From Staphylococcus simulans (GTDB taxonomy: Bacteria; Bacillota; Bacilli; Staphylococcales; Staphylococcaceae): a stretch of DNA of 64,000 nucleotides. The notes beneath the pieces were generated by a model. That model was not told the origin of the DNA. It did no database searches and saw nothing but the letters and a program-made list of their open reading frames with translations. Each line of letters opens with the position of its first letter. Position 1 is the stretch's first letter. A program made the position numbers and the translations under genes. The stretch covers positions 23,053 to 87,052 of the forward strand of contig NZ_PPRU01000001.1 in the NCBI RefSeq assembly GCF_002902285.1. Reading direction: 5' to 3'. This document shows, in pieces, positions 31,599 to 43,312 of this stretch.

Positions 31599-33836
31599 TT
31601 GATATATATCGCACTTGCATTTTTAGAAGGCATCTTATTGATATATAATAAGCCGCTTGCATACATTTTTGCCGGCTTATTATTTTTAATGTTATACAAA
31701 AGAAAGTTACCAATATTATTAACCATATTGATATTATGTCAACCTATAATAAGTTATGAAATATTTTCTAGCCATATAAAGTCTAATATTCAAGATTTAA
31801 AGTGGTTTAAGATTCATAGTCATTTGAATAATCGCATTGAAATTACTCAATTAAAGGTTAAAAACGAAAAATATGTAGAAGGGATAGCAAAATTACAAAA
31901 TCATTCAGTCAAACTTTTCTATTTTCCAAAGCAAAAAAGTCATTTAATTGAATTGAAAAAGTTACCCTCAAACTTAAATTGTATTGTAGAAGGGCAGCTA
32001 AAAGTTGATTCGGATTTTAACGACACGATTTCACTTATGGTAAATAAATTCAATACGAAATCGTGCACTGCTATCGAGTCAAATTCCGTTCATTCAATAA
32101 TTGAAAAACACAAGGCTTTTTCATTAACTCGCTTAAAATCAAATTCTCCATACTGGCAAAATACTTATGCAATGATTACAGGGGATGTCAGTTATATTGA
32201 TAAAGGTGCAATTGAACTTGATAAAGAAATCGGCATTTATCATCTATTGGCCGTAAGTAGTTCACATGTCGTTGTAATAGCATCCATATTTTACTTTGTA
32301 TTTAATCGTTTCTCTATTCCTCTTTTTATTACAAAGACTTTTATTATCTTCGTATTGTTTTTATTTGCTTATTATACTAATTTTGCACCGAGCGCTTTAA
32401 GAGCAATACTTTGTATGTCCTTAGTCATGATTATTCCAAAAAGATTCTATCAATCATTATTAGACATACTAGCAACAGTCTTCCTTTTTTTATGTGTTAC
32501 CAATCCTGATATCGTTTTTGATATTGGATTTCAATTCTCATTCTTAATCACTTTTTTCATTATGTTATGCGCTCCAATTTTAAAAACATTAACAACTATA
32601 CAATCTATGTATGCAATGACATTCATAGCACAAATCGGATCATTTTTAGTGAGTGCGTTTCATTTTAATCAGATTCAGTGGATTGGTTTTGTTGCTAACT
32701 TCATCTTTATACCATTTTATTCATTCATTCTATTTCCCATTGCTATCTTCACTTTTTTCTATTATCAATTTTTTGGTTCAAATCTGTTATTAAATCAAAT
32801 AATCTCGTTTAGTTATTGGTTACATGACACGCTCTTAATTCCGATTTTCAAGCATTTAACATGCTATAGATGGTTTATAGGGGAAATGAACAGCTTACTT
32901 TTAGCTGGTACCCTTATTTGGCTCGTAATGATGCTTACGTTAACTACAAATGGCAAAATAAAAAAATCTACTGTTATTTTTATACTTGGAAGTATCATTA
33001 TTACTTATTCAGCATCATTACCACATTTAAGATTTACAGCACTTAATGTTGGACAAGGAGATTTTTTTTTATTTGAAACAGGAGCTAGACAACGCATATT
33101 AATAGACACAGGAGGTAAGGCACAAAACGAAAATGAGCTCTTTGATTTTAGTACCAAGAATGCAAATGCTTCTCATTCTATCAGCAAGTTTCATGTGCTG
33201 CCAACCCTCTGTAAAAGGGGTATTTCTTCGTTAGATTATGTCATTATTACACATCCACATGCTGATCATATCGGTGAATTAGATTATATAATTAGCCATG
33301 TTCACATTAAACGCTTAATCATTAATTTTAAAAGTTATCCCACTCACACATTAATGCAATTAAAAGACTTGTGTCATAAATATAAAACCACTCTATTAGA
33401 TGTTAATAGTATTTCTTCGATTAAACTAGGAGATAATAAAATAAAATTTTATAATACGGCAATCACTCAAAGTAAGGATTTAAACGATCATTCAATAATA
33501 GCTTTGATACAAACTAAGACATATAACATATTAACAACTGGAGACGCGACAATAAAAAATGAACAGAAGTTGCTATCGAATTATAAACTTCCGAAAATAG
33601 ATATATTGAAAGTAGGACATCATGGCAGTAAAACAAGTAATAGTGAAGTATATTTAAATACTATTCATCCTACTTATAGTATTATATCGAGCGGTCAAAA
33701 CAACGTATATAAATTACCTAATAAATCTGTAGTAGATAGATTAAAAAAAGTAGGTACTAAGTTATACAATACGCAAAACAATGGTGAAGTGACTTTCAAA
33801 TTAAATAAGGAAATTGAGGTGGAAACTGAAAAATAA
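31599..33836 (+). CDS. comEC: DNA internalization channel protein ComEC/Rec2
   Basis: Polytopic membrane protein of 745 residues that carries single-stranded DNA across the membrane. It has a short hydrophobic N-terminus, an OB-like region, the competence domain with many membrane segments (about 210-480, including HLLAVSSSHVVVIA), and a C-terminal metallo-beta-lactamase-like domain with THPHADHIGEL (about 550) and VGHHGSKTS (about 672), a likely nuclease. The start is TTG eight bases after comEB with a weak GAAGAAGTGA site, so little protein may be made. The frame is intact. Confidence 0.94.
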   Translation: MIYIALAFLEGILLIYNKPLAYIFAGLLFLMLYKRKLPILLTILILCQPIISYEIFSSHIKSNIQDLKWFKIHSHLNNRIEITQLKVKNEKYVEGIAKLQNHSVKLFYFPKQKSHLIELKKLPSNLNCIVEGQLKVDSDFNDTISLMVNKFNTKSCTAIESNSVHSIIEKHKAFSLTRLKSNSPYWQNTYAMITGDVSYIDKGAIELDKEIGIYHLLAVSSSHVVVIASIFYFVFNRFSIPLFITKTFIIFVLFLFAYYTNFAPSALRAILCMSLVMIIPKRFYQSLLDILATVFLFLCVTNPDIVFDIGFQFSFLITFFIMLCAPILKTLTTIQSMYAMTFIAQIGSFLVSAFHFNQIQWIGFVANFIFIPFYSFILFPIAIFTFFYYQFFGSNLLLNQIISFSYWLHDTLLIPIFKHLTCYRWFIGEMNSLLLAGTLIWLVMMLTLTTNGKIKKSTVIFILGSIIITYSASLPHLRFTALNVGQGDFFLFETGARQRILIDTGGKAQNENELFDFSTKNANASHSISKFHVLPTLCKRGISSLDYVIITHPHADHIGELDYIISHVHIKRLIINFKSYPTHTLMQLKDLCHKYKTTLLDVNSISSIKLGDNKIKFYNTAITQSKDLNDHSIIALIQTKTYNILTTGDATIKNEQKLLSNYKLPKIDILKVGHHGSKTSNSEVYLNTIHPTYSIISSGQNNVYKLPNKSVVDRLKKVGTKLYNTQNNGEVTFKLNKEIEVETEK

Positions 33837-33863
33837 TTATAAATGGTCTGACTATCGGACAAA

Positions 33864-33872
33864 TGATATAAT
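33864..33872 (+). promoter_or_regulatory. Extended -10 promoter of holA
   Basis: TGATATAAT, a TGN-extended consensus -10, 25 bases before the holA ribosome-binding site. No convincing -35. Confidence 0.5.
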
Positions 33873-33905
33873 ACTTAAGTATGCTAATTTTGAGAGGTGC
33901 AAGTT

Positions 33906-34880
33906 GTGGAAAATAATATTATTACTATTTATGGTGAAGTTCCAGAGCTTATAGAAAAGAAAACGCAAGAACTTACGCAACAGTATTTGCAAGGTGAAAA
34001 AGATGAATTCAATTATGCAAGTTTTAATTTAAATGAAACTGAAATCAGTGTATGTATTGAAGAAGCTTTAACTTTACCGTTCTTCTCTGACTTGAAGGCT
34101 GTTATTGTGAAAAACGCTTATATCTTTACAGGTGATAGAGGTAATAAAGATTTAAATCATAATATAGAGCAACTGCAGGAATTTATTGAAAAATATGATG
34201 GTCCTTCATTGGTTATATTTGAAGTTTATAATCCTAAGCTAGACGAGCGTAAAAAGCTTGTTAAAAGCTTAAAAAAATATACAAAACTGGTTAAAATCGA
34301 GCAAATGTCTGAAGATGAGCTTAAAAATTGGATTAAGCATACCTTAAATGAACAATATAAGGATATTAAACAAGATGCTTTGAACTTATTTATTGATTTA
34401 ACAGGTATAAATTTTAACTTAGTTAAACAAGAGTTAGAAAAAATTATCTTATATTTAGGAGATCGTCCAACTATAACTAAACAAGATGTTGAGACAATTG
34501 TAAATAGAAGCCTAGAGCAGAACGTTTTCTTATTAACAGATTATATTCAACAAGGAAAAAAAACTGAAGCAGTGCATTTAGTGAATGATTTAATTACTCT
34601 AAAAGAAGAACCAATTAAGTTGTTGGCTTTGATTGCTAGTAATTTCAGGTTATATTATCAATGCAAAATTCTAGCTAAAAAAGGTTATTCACAAGCTCAA
34701 ATCGCTAAAACTGTCAGTGTCCATCCATTTAGAGTGAAATTAGCATTGAGAGCATCTAGACAGTATGATTTGAAGCACTTGATGAATATTATGAATGCAT
34801 GTGCTGAAACTGATTATAAATTAAAATCTTCGTATATGGACAAACAGCTTATATTAGAACTCTTTATTTTATCCATATAA
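33906..34880 (+). CDS. holA: DNA polymerase III delta subunit
   Basis: Clamp-loader subunit that opens the beta clamp. The 324 residues are the HolA/YqeN type, with N-terminal ENNIITIYGEVPELIEKK, FFSDLKAVIVKNAY (about 63-76) and a helical C-terminal collar domain. There is no functional P-loop, as expected for delta. The GTG at 33906 was chosen with AGAGGTG six bases upstream; the GTG at 33897 would sit inside that site. It lies between comEC and convergent rpsT, the conserved Firmicute order. Confidence 0.93.
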   Translation: MENNIITIYGEVPELIEKKTQELTQQYLQGEKDEFNYASFNLNETEISVCIEEALTLPFFSDLKAVIVKNAYIFTGDRGNKDLNHNIEQLQEFIEKYDGPSLVIFEVYNPKLDERKKLVKSLKKYTKLVKIEQMSEDELKNWIKHTLNEQYKDIKQDALNLFIDLTGINFNLVKQELEKIILYLGDRPTITKQDVETIVNRSLEQNVFLLTDYIQQGKKTEAVHLVNDLITLKEEPIKLLALIASNFRLYYQCKILAKKGYSQAQIAKTVSVHPFRVKLALRASRQYDLKHLMNIMNACAETDYKLKSSYMDKQLILELFILSI

Positions 34881-34883
34881 AAA

Positions 34884-34912
34884 AAAGTTCAAGCAGATGC
34901 TTGAACTTTTTC
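34884..34912. terminator. Bidirectional terminator between holA and rpsT
   Basis: GTTCAAGCA (34886-34894), GA loop, TGCTTGAAC (34897-34905), with an A run before and a T run after. Confidence 0.92.
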
Positions 34913-34913
34913 A

Positions 34914-35165
34914 TTATTTAGCTGCAACCATTAATTTTGATTTAATGCGGTCAGCTTTATTTGAGTGAATTAAGTTAGCTTGAGAAGCTTTGTCGACTTT
35001 TTTCACAGCGATACGTACTAATTCATTTTTGTTTTCAGCGTTTTCAGCGATAGCTGTTTTCGCACGTTTAACTGCAGTACGCATAGCATTTTTTTGAGAA
35101 ATGTTTTGTGCTTCAGCTTTGTTAGTTGTTTTAACACGTTTAATAGCAGATTTAATATTTGGCAT
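34914..35165 (-). CDS. rpsT: 30S ribosomal protein S20
   Basis: Very basic helical protein of 83 residues, starting MPNIKSAIKRVKTTNKAE, the S20 signature. It binds the 5' domain and helix 44 of 16S rRNA. The start ATG has a perfect AGGAGGTGA site. As in most Firmicutes it is transcribed alone and opposite to the flanking holA and lepA. S20 often represses its own synthesis; nothing specific for that was recognised here. Confidence 0.97.
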   Translation of the reverse strand: MPNIKSAIKRVKTTNKAEAQNISQKNAMRTAVKRAKTAIAENAENKNELVRIAVKKVDKASQANLIHSNKADRIKSKLMVAAK

Positions 35166-35228
35166 TGAATGTCACCTCCTAAAAGTGATCTATGATCATC
35201 AAATAAATATTTGATTACAACAAGAAAC

Positions 35229-35257
35229 ATTTTATCAAATGTACTATTAAACTGCAA
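35229..35257 (-). promoter_or_regulatory. Sigma-A promoter of rpsT
   Basis: On the minus strand TTGCAG, 17-base spacer, TAAAAT (plus-strand positions 35252-35257 and 35229-35234). It leaves a leader of about 55 bases. Confidence 0.72.
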
Positions 35258-35430
35258 TCATTTATTTTCAATGAGGCTTTTAACAAGCGATGATTTACAG
35301 TAAAATAGAGCCTGTCAGTAAAATGTACATGAAATTGCCATTAGTTGCAATTATGGGGCAAACACGTTATTATATCAAAGAATATCATACATAATGCTCT
35401 ATTTGAATATTATGAAAGTGAGTAGATAGA

Positions 35431-37254
35431 ATGAATAATGAAGAACGGTTAAACCGACAAGAAAATATTAGAAACTTTTCTATCATTGCCCATATTGACC
35501 ATGGAAAGTCAACGTTGGCTGATAGAATTTTAGAAAACACTAAAAGTGTTGAAACACGAGAAATGCAGTCACAATTATTAGATTCAATGGATTTAGAAAG
35601 AGAACGCGGTATCACTATTAAGTTGAATGCGGTTAGATTAAAATACGAAGCTAAAGATGGTAAGAATTATATTTTCCACTTAATTGATACACCAGGGCAT
35701 GTCGATTTTACTTATGAAGTTTCTCGTTCTTTAGCAGCATGTGAAGGGGCTATTTTAGTTGTAGATGCTGCACAAGGTATCGAAGCACAAACACTGGCAA
35801 ACGTATACCTTGCACTTGATAATGACTTAGAATTACTTCCTGTAGTGAATAAGATTGATTTACCAGCTGCAGATCCTGAACGTGTTAAACAAGAAATTGA
35901 AGATGTTATTGGTTTAGATCAAGATGATGTAGTTTTAGCAAGTGCTAAATCTAATATTGGTATTGAAGAAATATTAGAAAAAATCGTTGAAGTCGTACCA
36001 CCACCAGAAGGCGATCCTTCTGAACCATTAAAAGCATTAATTTTCGACTCTGAATATGATGCTTATAGAGGTGTTATTTCTTCAATTCGAATTATGGATG
36101 GCGTAGTTAAAGCAGGGGACAAAATCAAAATGATGGCGACTGGTAAAGAATTCGAGGTAACCGAAGTTGGTATTAACACACCTAAACAACTTCCAGTCGA
36201 AGAACTAACTGTTGGAGATGTTGGCTACATCATCGCAAGCATCAAAAATGTGGATGATTCACGTGTAGGGGATACTATCACGCATGCAGAACGCCCAGCA
36301 GCACAACCATTAAAAGGTTATAAAAAAATGAATCCAATGGTGTTCTGTGGTTTATTCCCAATTGATAATAAAAAATATAATGATTTAAGAGAAGCCTTAG
36401 AAAAATTACAGCTGAATGATTCATCACTAGAATTCGAACCTGAGACTTCTCAAGCTTTAGGCTTTGGTTTCCGTACAGGATTCTTAGGCATGCTGCATAT
36501 GGAAATTATTCAGGAACGTATCGAACGAGAATTTGGAATCGAATTAATAGCGACAGCTCCATCTGTAATTTATGAATGTATTCTAAAAAATGGTGAGAAA
36601 AAAATCGTTGATAATCCAGCACAAATGCCTGAGAGAGATCAAATTGATGAAATTTACGAGCCTTACGTTAGAGCAACAATGATGGTACCGAATGATTATG
36701 TAGGTGCTGTTATGGAATTATGCCAACGTAAGCGTGGACAATTTATCAATATGGACTATTTAGATGATATTCGTGTCAATATTATTTATGAAATTCCACT
36801 TTCAGAAGTAGTATTTGATTTCTTCGACCAACTTAAATCAAATACAAAAGGCTATGCTTCATTTGATTATGAACTAATCGGCTATAAAGAAAGTGATTTA
36901 GTTAAAATGGATATCTTATTAAACGGCGAAAAAGTAGATGCTTTAAGTTTTATTGTTCATAAAGAATTTGCATATGAACGCGGTAAAGCGCTTGTTGAAA
37001 GGTTAAAAACGTTAATCCCTAGACAACAATTCGAAGTACCCGTACAAGCTGCAGTTGGCCATAAAATCATTGCCCGTACAAATATTAAATCAATGGGTAA
37101 AAATGTACTTGCGAAATGTTATGGTGGGGATATCAGCCGTAAACGTAAATTATTAGAAAAGCAAAAAGCAGGTAAAGCAAAAATGAAAGCAGTAGGTAAT
37201 GTTGAAATACCTCAAGACGCTTTCTTAGCAGTATTAAAAATGGATGAAGATTAA
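35431..37254 (+). CDS. lepA: Translation elongation factor 4 (back-translocase LepA)
   Basis: Ribosome-associated GTPase of 607 residues. G1 is [12 protein letters not shown] (about 19-30), G3 DTPGHVDF (about 88-95), G4 NKIDLP (about 142-147). EF-G-like domains II, III and V follow, and the C-terminal domain unique to LepA ends the protein (about 490-607, with [20 protein letters not shown]). It may act in initiation, 30S maturation or stalled-ribosome handling. It is preceded by a leader of about 100 bases and followed by a terminator. Confidence 0.97.
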   Translation: MNNEERLNRQENIRNFSIIAHIDHGKSTLADRILENTKSVETREMQSQLLDSMDLERERGITIKLNAVRLKYEAKDGKNYIFHLIDTPGHVDFTYEVSRSLAACEGAILVVDAAQGIEAQTLANVYLALDNDLELLPVVNKIDLPAADPERVKQEIEDVIGLDQDDVVLASAKSNIGIEEILEKIVEVVPPPEGDPSEPLKALIFDSEYDAYRGVISSIRIMDGVVKAGDKIKMMATGKEFEVTEVGINTPKQLPVEELTVGDVGYIIASIKNVDDSRVGDTITHAERPAAQPLKGYKKMNPMVFCGLFPIDNKKYNDLREALEKLQLNDSSLEFEPETSQALGFGFRTGFLGMLHMEIIQERIEREFGIELIATAPSVIYECILKNGEKKIVDNPAQMPERDQIDEIYEPYVRATMMVPNDYVGAVMELCQRKRGQFINMDYLDDIRVNIIYEIPLSEVVFDFFDQLKSNTKGYASFDYELIGYKESDLVKMDILLNGEKVDALSFIVHKEFAYERGKALVERLKTLIPRQQFEVPVQAAVGHKIIARTNIKSMGKNVLAKCYGGDISRKRKLLEKQKAGKAKMKAVGNVEIPQDAFLAVLKMDED

Positions 37255-37260
37255 TAATAA

Positions 37261-37290
37261 GGTTGGGACTCTAATGTCCCAGCTTTTTAT
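37261..37290 (+). terminator. Intrinsic terminator of lepA
   Basis: GTTGGGAC (37262-37269) pairs with GTCCCAGC (37276-37283, one G-U pair), followed by TTTTTATTTT. Confidence 0.88.
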
Positions 37291-37322
37291 TTTGAATTTT
37301 GTCCTAAAAGCGAGGCGAAAAT

Positions 37323-38444
37323 ATGAAAGTTGAAAGTGCATATATCCATATTCCATTTTGTGTCAGAATTTGTACTTACTGTGATTTCAATAAATACTTT
37401 ATACAAAATCAACCAGTTGATGAGTATTTAGATTGCTTAATTGAAGAATTTAAAACAGCTGACAATCGCACATTAAAAACAATGTTTGTAGGAGGAGGCA
37501 CACCTACAGCGTTAAATGAGTCACAATTAGAGCGTTTGTTAAAAGCTATCAATGAGCACTTTACTATTTCAGGAGAATATACTTTTGAAGCAAATCCAGA
37601 TGAACTTACACCATCAAAGATTAAACTTTTAAAAGACTACGGCGTCAATCGCATTTCAATGGGTGTTCAAACATTTGACCAAGATTTATTAAAAGTACTT
37701 GGGCGTACACATAATACGGCAGATATATACAATGCTGTCGAGCTCGCTAATCAATACCAGATTAACTCTATCAGTCTTGATTTGATGTATCATCTTCCTG
37801 GTCAAACACTTAAACAATTTGAAGACAGTTTAGATATTGCGTTATCAATGGATATTAATCATATCTCAAGTTACGGTCTAATTCTTGAACCTAAAACTCA
37901 ATTTTATAATTTATATAGAAAAGGAAAGTTAAAACTTCCAAACGAAGATGTAGGGGAAGAAATGTATGAGCTATTACTTGATAAAATTAATCAATCTTCA
38001 ATGCATCAATATGAAATTTCGAATTTTGGTCAACCTGGTCATGAATCTGAACACAACAAAGTGTATTGGATGAACGAAGGTTATTATGGCTTCGGAGCAG
38101 GTGCCAGTGGATACGTTCATGGAATAAGGTACTCAAATGTCAATCCTGTTAATCACTATATTAAGAAGATTAGAAACGGCGAACGTCCTATTTTACATCA
38201 AACCACACCCACTCATCGCGAACAAATGGAAGAACAGATGTTTTTAGGTTTAAGAATGAATCAAGGGGTAAATAAATCTGTGTTCAATCATAAATTCAAT
38301 GAAAACATTGATCAAATCTATGCTGAGGCACTTTCTGACCTAAGTAAAAAGGGCTTAATTATTAATGAAAATAACGCTGTTAAATTGACTGATCGAGGTA
38401 AGGTTATTGGCAATGAAGTCTTTGAAGCATTCTTATTAGATTAA
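37323..38444 (+). CDS. hemW: Radical SAM heme chaperone HemW
   Basis: Radical SAM protein of 373 residues, related to oxygen-independent coproporphyrinogen oxidase HemN. The Fe-S motif is CVRICTYCDF (C-x3-C-x2-C, about 13-22); then VGGGTPTAL (about 59-67) and MGVQTFDQDLLKVLGR (about 112-127). It lacks the N-terminal extension and extra cysteine of true HemN, so heme delivery (HemW) is more likely than enzymatic oxidation. It lies just upstream of the heat-shock operon, whose promoter region begins right after its stop. Confidence 0.92.
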   Translation: MKVESAYIHIPFCVRICTYCDFNKYFIQNQPVDEYLDCLIEEFKTADNRTLKTMFVGGGTPTALNESQLERLLKAINEHFTISGEYTFEANPDELTPSKIKLLKDYGVNRISMGVQTFDQDLLKVLGRTHNTADIYNAVELANQYQINSISLDLMYHLPGQTLKQFEDSLDIALSMDINHISSYGLILEPKTQFYNLYRKGKLKLPNEDVGEEMYELLLDKINQSSMHQYEISNFGQPGHESEHNKVYWMNEGYYGFGAGASGYVHGIRYSNVNPVNHYIKKIRNGERPILHQTTPTHREQMEEQMFLGLRMNQGVNKSVFNHKFNENIDQIYAEALSDLSKKGLIINENNAVKLTDRGKVIGNEVFEAFLLD

Positions 38445-38467
38445 TTTTAAGAGGTCAAGGCTTTAAC

Positions 38468-38484
38468 ATTGACTTACTTTGACC
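38468..38484 (+). promoter_or_regulatory. CtsR operator upstream of hrcA
   Basis: ATTGACT-TAC-TTTGACC, i.e. two CtsR heptads spaced by three bases (read as GGTCAAA-N3-AGTCAAT on the other strand). It overlaps the -35 element. CtsR control of the dnaK operon together with HrcA is known in S. aureus. Confidence 0.8.
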
Positions 38485-38497
38485 AATTTGATAAATT
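38469..38497 (+). promoter_or_regulatory. Sigma-A promoter of the hrcA-grpE-dnaK operon
   Basis: TTGACT (38469-38474), 17-base spacer, TAAATT (38492-38497). It starts transcription near the left edge of the CIRCE element. Confidence 0.6.
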
Positions 38498-38501
38498 ATA
38501 A

Positions 38502-38528
38502 TTAGCACTTGGAAGAAGAGAGTGCTAA
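38502..38528 (+). promoter_or_regulatory. CIRCE operator (HrcA binding site)
   Basis: TTAGCACTT (38502-38510), nine bases, GAGTGCTAA (38520-38528): the CIRCE inverted repeat with one mismatch in the left arm. HrcA bound here represses the operon at normal temperature. Confidence 0.96.
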
Positions 38529-38540
38529 TGAGGTGGAAAC

Positions 38541-39500
38541 ATGATTACAGATAGACAATTGAGCATTTTAAATGCCATTGTTGAAGATTATGTGGATTAT
38601 GGTCTACCTGTCGGTTCTAAAACAATTATTGAGAGACATAATGTTGATGTGAGTCCAGCTACTATAAGAAATGAAATGAAACAATTAGAATCATTTGGTT
38701 TAGTAGAAAAATCTCATGCATCATCAGGAAGGTCACCTTCATTAAAGGGTTTTAGATATTATGTAGACCAACTGTTGGAAAATACTTCTCCTCTAAAAGA
38801 AACGAATAACCAACGTTTAAATAAACTGTTAATGGAATATAACTTTAATTTATCTGCTGCACTAAGTGTGTATGCGAATGAATTGTCATTATTTACACAG
38901 TATACTACGTTGGTAATGAAACCAAATCAATCAAAAGATTTGATCAGCGATGTTCATTTGTTTAACGCAACCGCTAATTTGGTTATTATGGTAATTGTGT
39001 TCGAAACAGGAAATGTTGAACATATTCAATTAGCAGTAGACGAAAAGATTTCTAAAGCGCGTTTAATTCAAATAGCGAATTACATCAAAGAACTTTATAA
39101 CAATAAAAGTTTTGTTGATGAAGCAATGGAACATTCGAGCGACATCACAACAATTCATCAATTAACAGATTTACTTTATCAAAGAGTTAATGATAGCAAG
39201 AAAGACATCTACCTTGGTGGTAAATCAAATTTAATTGATACATTGAATGAGCAGAATGTGAATTCAATACAACAAATTCTTCAATATTTAGAGTCCAATA
39301 AGATATTGAAACTGTTCGAAAAAGATAATCATTCTGGAATCGATGTTAAAATAGGAAAAGAAATTGATAATGACCTAGAGGACATCTCAATTGTGATGAG
39401 TGATTATCATATTGATGAACATCTTAAAGGACACATAGCTGTTATTGGACCGACCGCTATGCGTTATCAAAATGTAATTCAATTACTATATAAAATATAG
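38541..39500 (+). CDS. hrcA: Heat-inducible transcription repressor HrcA
   Basis: Represses the dnaK and groE operons by binding CIRCE; its folding depends on GroEL. The 319 residues have an N-terminal winged helix (about 1-75, [18 protein letters not shown] and [20 protein letters not shown]), then an inserted domain and GAF-like dimerisation parts. The ATG has a GAGGTGG site just behind the CIRCE element, so the operator lies in the 5' UTR. First gene of the operon. Confidence 0.96.
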   Translation: MITDRQLSILNAIVEDYVDYGLPVGSKTIIERHNVDVSPATIRNEMKQLESFGLVEKSHASSGRSPSLKGFRYYVDQLLENTSPLKETNNQRLNKLLMEYNFNLSAALSVYANELSLFTQYTTLVMKPNQSKDLISDVHLFNATANLVIMVIVFETGNVEHIQLAVDEKISKARLIQIANYIKELYNNKSFVDEAMEHSSDITTIHQLTDLLYQRVNDSKKDIYLGGKSNLIDTLNEQNVNSIQQILQYLESNKILKLFEKDNHSGIDVKIGKEIDNDLEDISIVMSDYHIDEHLKGHIAVIGPTAMRYQNVIQLLYKI

Positions 39501-39526
39501 TTTTGAAATGTATTGGAGGACAGAAA

Positions 39527-40117
39527 ATGGCAGAAAAAGATCAATCAGTTAACAATGAAGAAGTTGTTGAGAACGAAGATGCAACTGTAAATTCAAATAC
39601 TGAAGAAGATACTCAATCAACTGAGAATACCGAAAACGTTCAAAATGGTTCTGAAGAGAATCAAGAAGAGAATGAAATCCAACAACTAAAAGATGAGTTA
39701 AAAGAACAAGAAGAAAAATATTTACGTCTGTATGCAGAGTTTGAAAACTATAAGAGACGTATTCAAAAAGAAAATCAAACATTAAAAACATATCAAGCTC
39801 AAAGTGTTTTAACGGATATCTTGCCGACTATTGATAACATTGAACGTGCGTTACAAATAGAAGGTGAAGACGAATCATTTAAATCTCTGCAAAAAGGGGT
39901 ACAAATGGTTTATGAAAGCTTATTACGCGCACTAGAAGAAAACGGTCTTGAGAAAATAGAAGCTTTAGGACAACAATTTGATCCAAACTTCCATCAAGCT
40001 GTTATGCAAGATAGTGATGATTCATATGAATCAGGCGAAGTTACACAAGAGCTTCAAACTGGTTATAAATTGAAGGATCGTGTATTACGCCCTTCAATGG
40101 TTAAAGTAAATCAATAA
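39527..40117 (+). CDS. grpE: Nucleotide exchange factor GrpE
   Basis: Exchanges ADP on DnaK. The 196 residues start with an acidic, disordered N-terminus (about 1-55), then a long coiled coil (about 55-100, [20 protein letters not shown]) and a C-terminal beta domain with the [10 protein letters not shown] and [13 protein letters not shown] motifs. The ATG at 39527 is taken because GGAGG precedes it; a TTG 24 bases upstream would put that site inside the gene. Second gene of the heat-shock operon. Confidence 0.95.
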   Translation: MAEKDQSVNNEEVVENEDATVNSNTEEDTQSTENTENVQNGSEENQEENEIQQLKDELKEQEEKYLRLYAEFENYKRRIQKENQTLKTYQAQSVLTDILPTIDNIERALQIEGEDESFKSLQKGVQMVYESLLRALEENGLEKIEALGQQFDPNFHQAVMQDSDDSYESGEVTQELQTGYKLKDRVLRPSMVKVNQ

Positions 40118-40152
40118 ATATAACTGATGAAATATACAACAAATGTTATTAG

Positions 40153-42003
<1,851 letters not shown>

Positions 42004-42069
42004 GTGCATGCTTTCTCAAAAGAGCAGCTTTAACTAAATAAAGAAAAAAGCGGCTTCTTAAAAATTTAA

Positions 42070-42106
42070 GTCAAAGTCAATTGTACATTGGCTTTGACTT
42101 TTTATT
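42070..42106 (+). terminator. Terminator between dnaK and dnaJ
   Basis: GTCAAAGTCAA (42070-42080), 7-base loop, TTGGCTTTGAC (42088-42098, one G-U pair), then a T-rich run. It probably lowers dnaJ-prmA-rsmE transcripts relative to dnaK. A TATAAT at 42132-42137 might start an additional transcript. Confidence 0.88.
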
Positions 42107-42173
42107 ATTTAACCAACTATACTTTAAAAGGTATAATGATTCTAAACTAGCAGAAAGATAAGGAGAGATTACA

Positions 42174-43307
42174 GTGGCAAAAAGAGACTATTATGAAGTC
42201 TTAGGTGTCAGTAAAGATGCGTCAAAGGACGAGATAAAAAAAGCCTACCGTAAATTATCCAAAAAATATCACCCAGATATTAATAAAGAAGAAGGCGCAG
42301 ATGAAAAGTTCAAAGAAATTACTGAAGCTTATGAAGTGCTAAGTGATGAGAATAAACGCGCAAACTATGATCAATTTGGTCATAACGGACCACAAGGCGG
42401 CTTTGGCGGCCAAGGATTCGGCGGTCAAGACTTCAGTGGCTTCGGAGGCGGTTTCGAAGACATATTCAGTACGTTCTTCGGAGGCGGTGGTGCACAACGT
42501 GATCCAAATGCACCACGTAAAGGGGACGACTTACAATACACTATGACTATTTCATTCGAAGAAGCAGTCTTTGGTGCTGAAAAAGAAATTTCAATTCGTA
42601 AGGAAGTAAAATGTGAAACTTGTGACGGCTCAGGTGCAAAACCAGGTTCTAAAAAGAAAACGTGTCACTATTGTAATGGAGCAGGACACGTATCTGTAGA
42701 ACAAAATACAATACTTGGTCGTGTAAGAACTGAAAAAGTTTGTCCAGTATGTAATGGTACAGGTGAAGAAATTGAAGAACCATGTCCAACTTGTCACGGT
42801 AAAGGCACACAAACTAAAAACGTTAAAATCAAAGTCAAAGTACCAAAAGGTGTAGACACTGATCAACAAATTCGTTTAGCCGGTGAAGGCGCACCAGGAC
42901 ATAACGGTGGACCACAAGGTGACTTATATGTTGTATTCAGAGTTAAACCATCTGATAAATTCATCCGTGAAGGTGATGATATCTTCTATAACTTGAAAAT
43001 CAGCTTCCCACAAGCAGCTCTAGGTGATGAAGTTAAAGTGCCTACATTAGATGGTGAAGTTATTTTAACAGTTCCAGAAGGTACTCAAGACGGAAAACAA
43101 TTCCGTATGAAAGAAAAAGGTGTTAAAAACGTTCATGGCTATGGATATGGTGACTTGTTTGTGAACATTAATGTAGTGACTCCAACTAAATTAAGTGAAA
43201 AACAAAAATCATTAATGCGAGAATTTGCGGAACTTAGCGGTGAAGAAATTGAAGAACAACCTTCTAATTTCAAAGAACGCGCACGTAGATTCTTTAAAGG
43301 AGAATAA
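42174..43307 (+). CDS. dnaJ: Co-chaperone DnaJ (Hsp40)
   Basis: Type I DnaJ of 377 residues. J-domain (1-70) with the HPD tripeptide in [11 protein letters not shown]; Gly/Phe-rich linker (about 75-115); four zinc-binding repeats [24 protein letters not shown] and CPTCHGKG (about 147-212); C-terminal substrate and dimerisation parts. It stimulates DnaK ATPase and delivers substrates. The start is GTG with AAGGAGAG upstream. A terminator and a gap of 170 bases set it apart from dnaK. Confidence 0.97.
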   Translation: MAKRDYYEVLGVSKDASKDEIKKAYRKLSKKYHPDINKEEGADEKFKEITEAYEVLSDENKRANYDQFGHNGPQGGFGGQGFGGQDFSGFGGGFEDIFSTFFGGGGAQRDPNAPRKGDDLQYTMTISFEEAVFGAEKEISIRKEVKCETCDGSGAKPGSKKKTCHYCNGAGHVSVEQNTILGRVRTEKVCPVCNGTGEEIEEPCPTCHGKGTQTKNVKIKVKVPKGVDTDQQIRLAGEGAPGHNGGPQGDLYVVFRVKPSDKFIREGDDIFYNLKISFPQAALGDEVKVPTLDGEVILTVPEGTQDGKQFRMKEKGVKNVHGYGYGDLFVNINVVTPTKLSEKQKSLMREFAELSGEEIEEQPSNFKERARRFFKGE

Positions 43308-43312
43308 CAATA

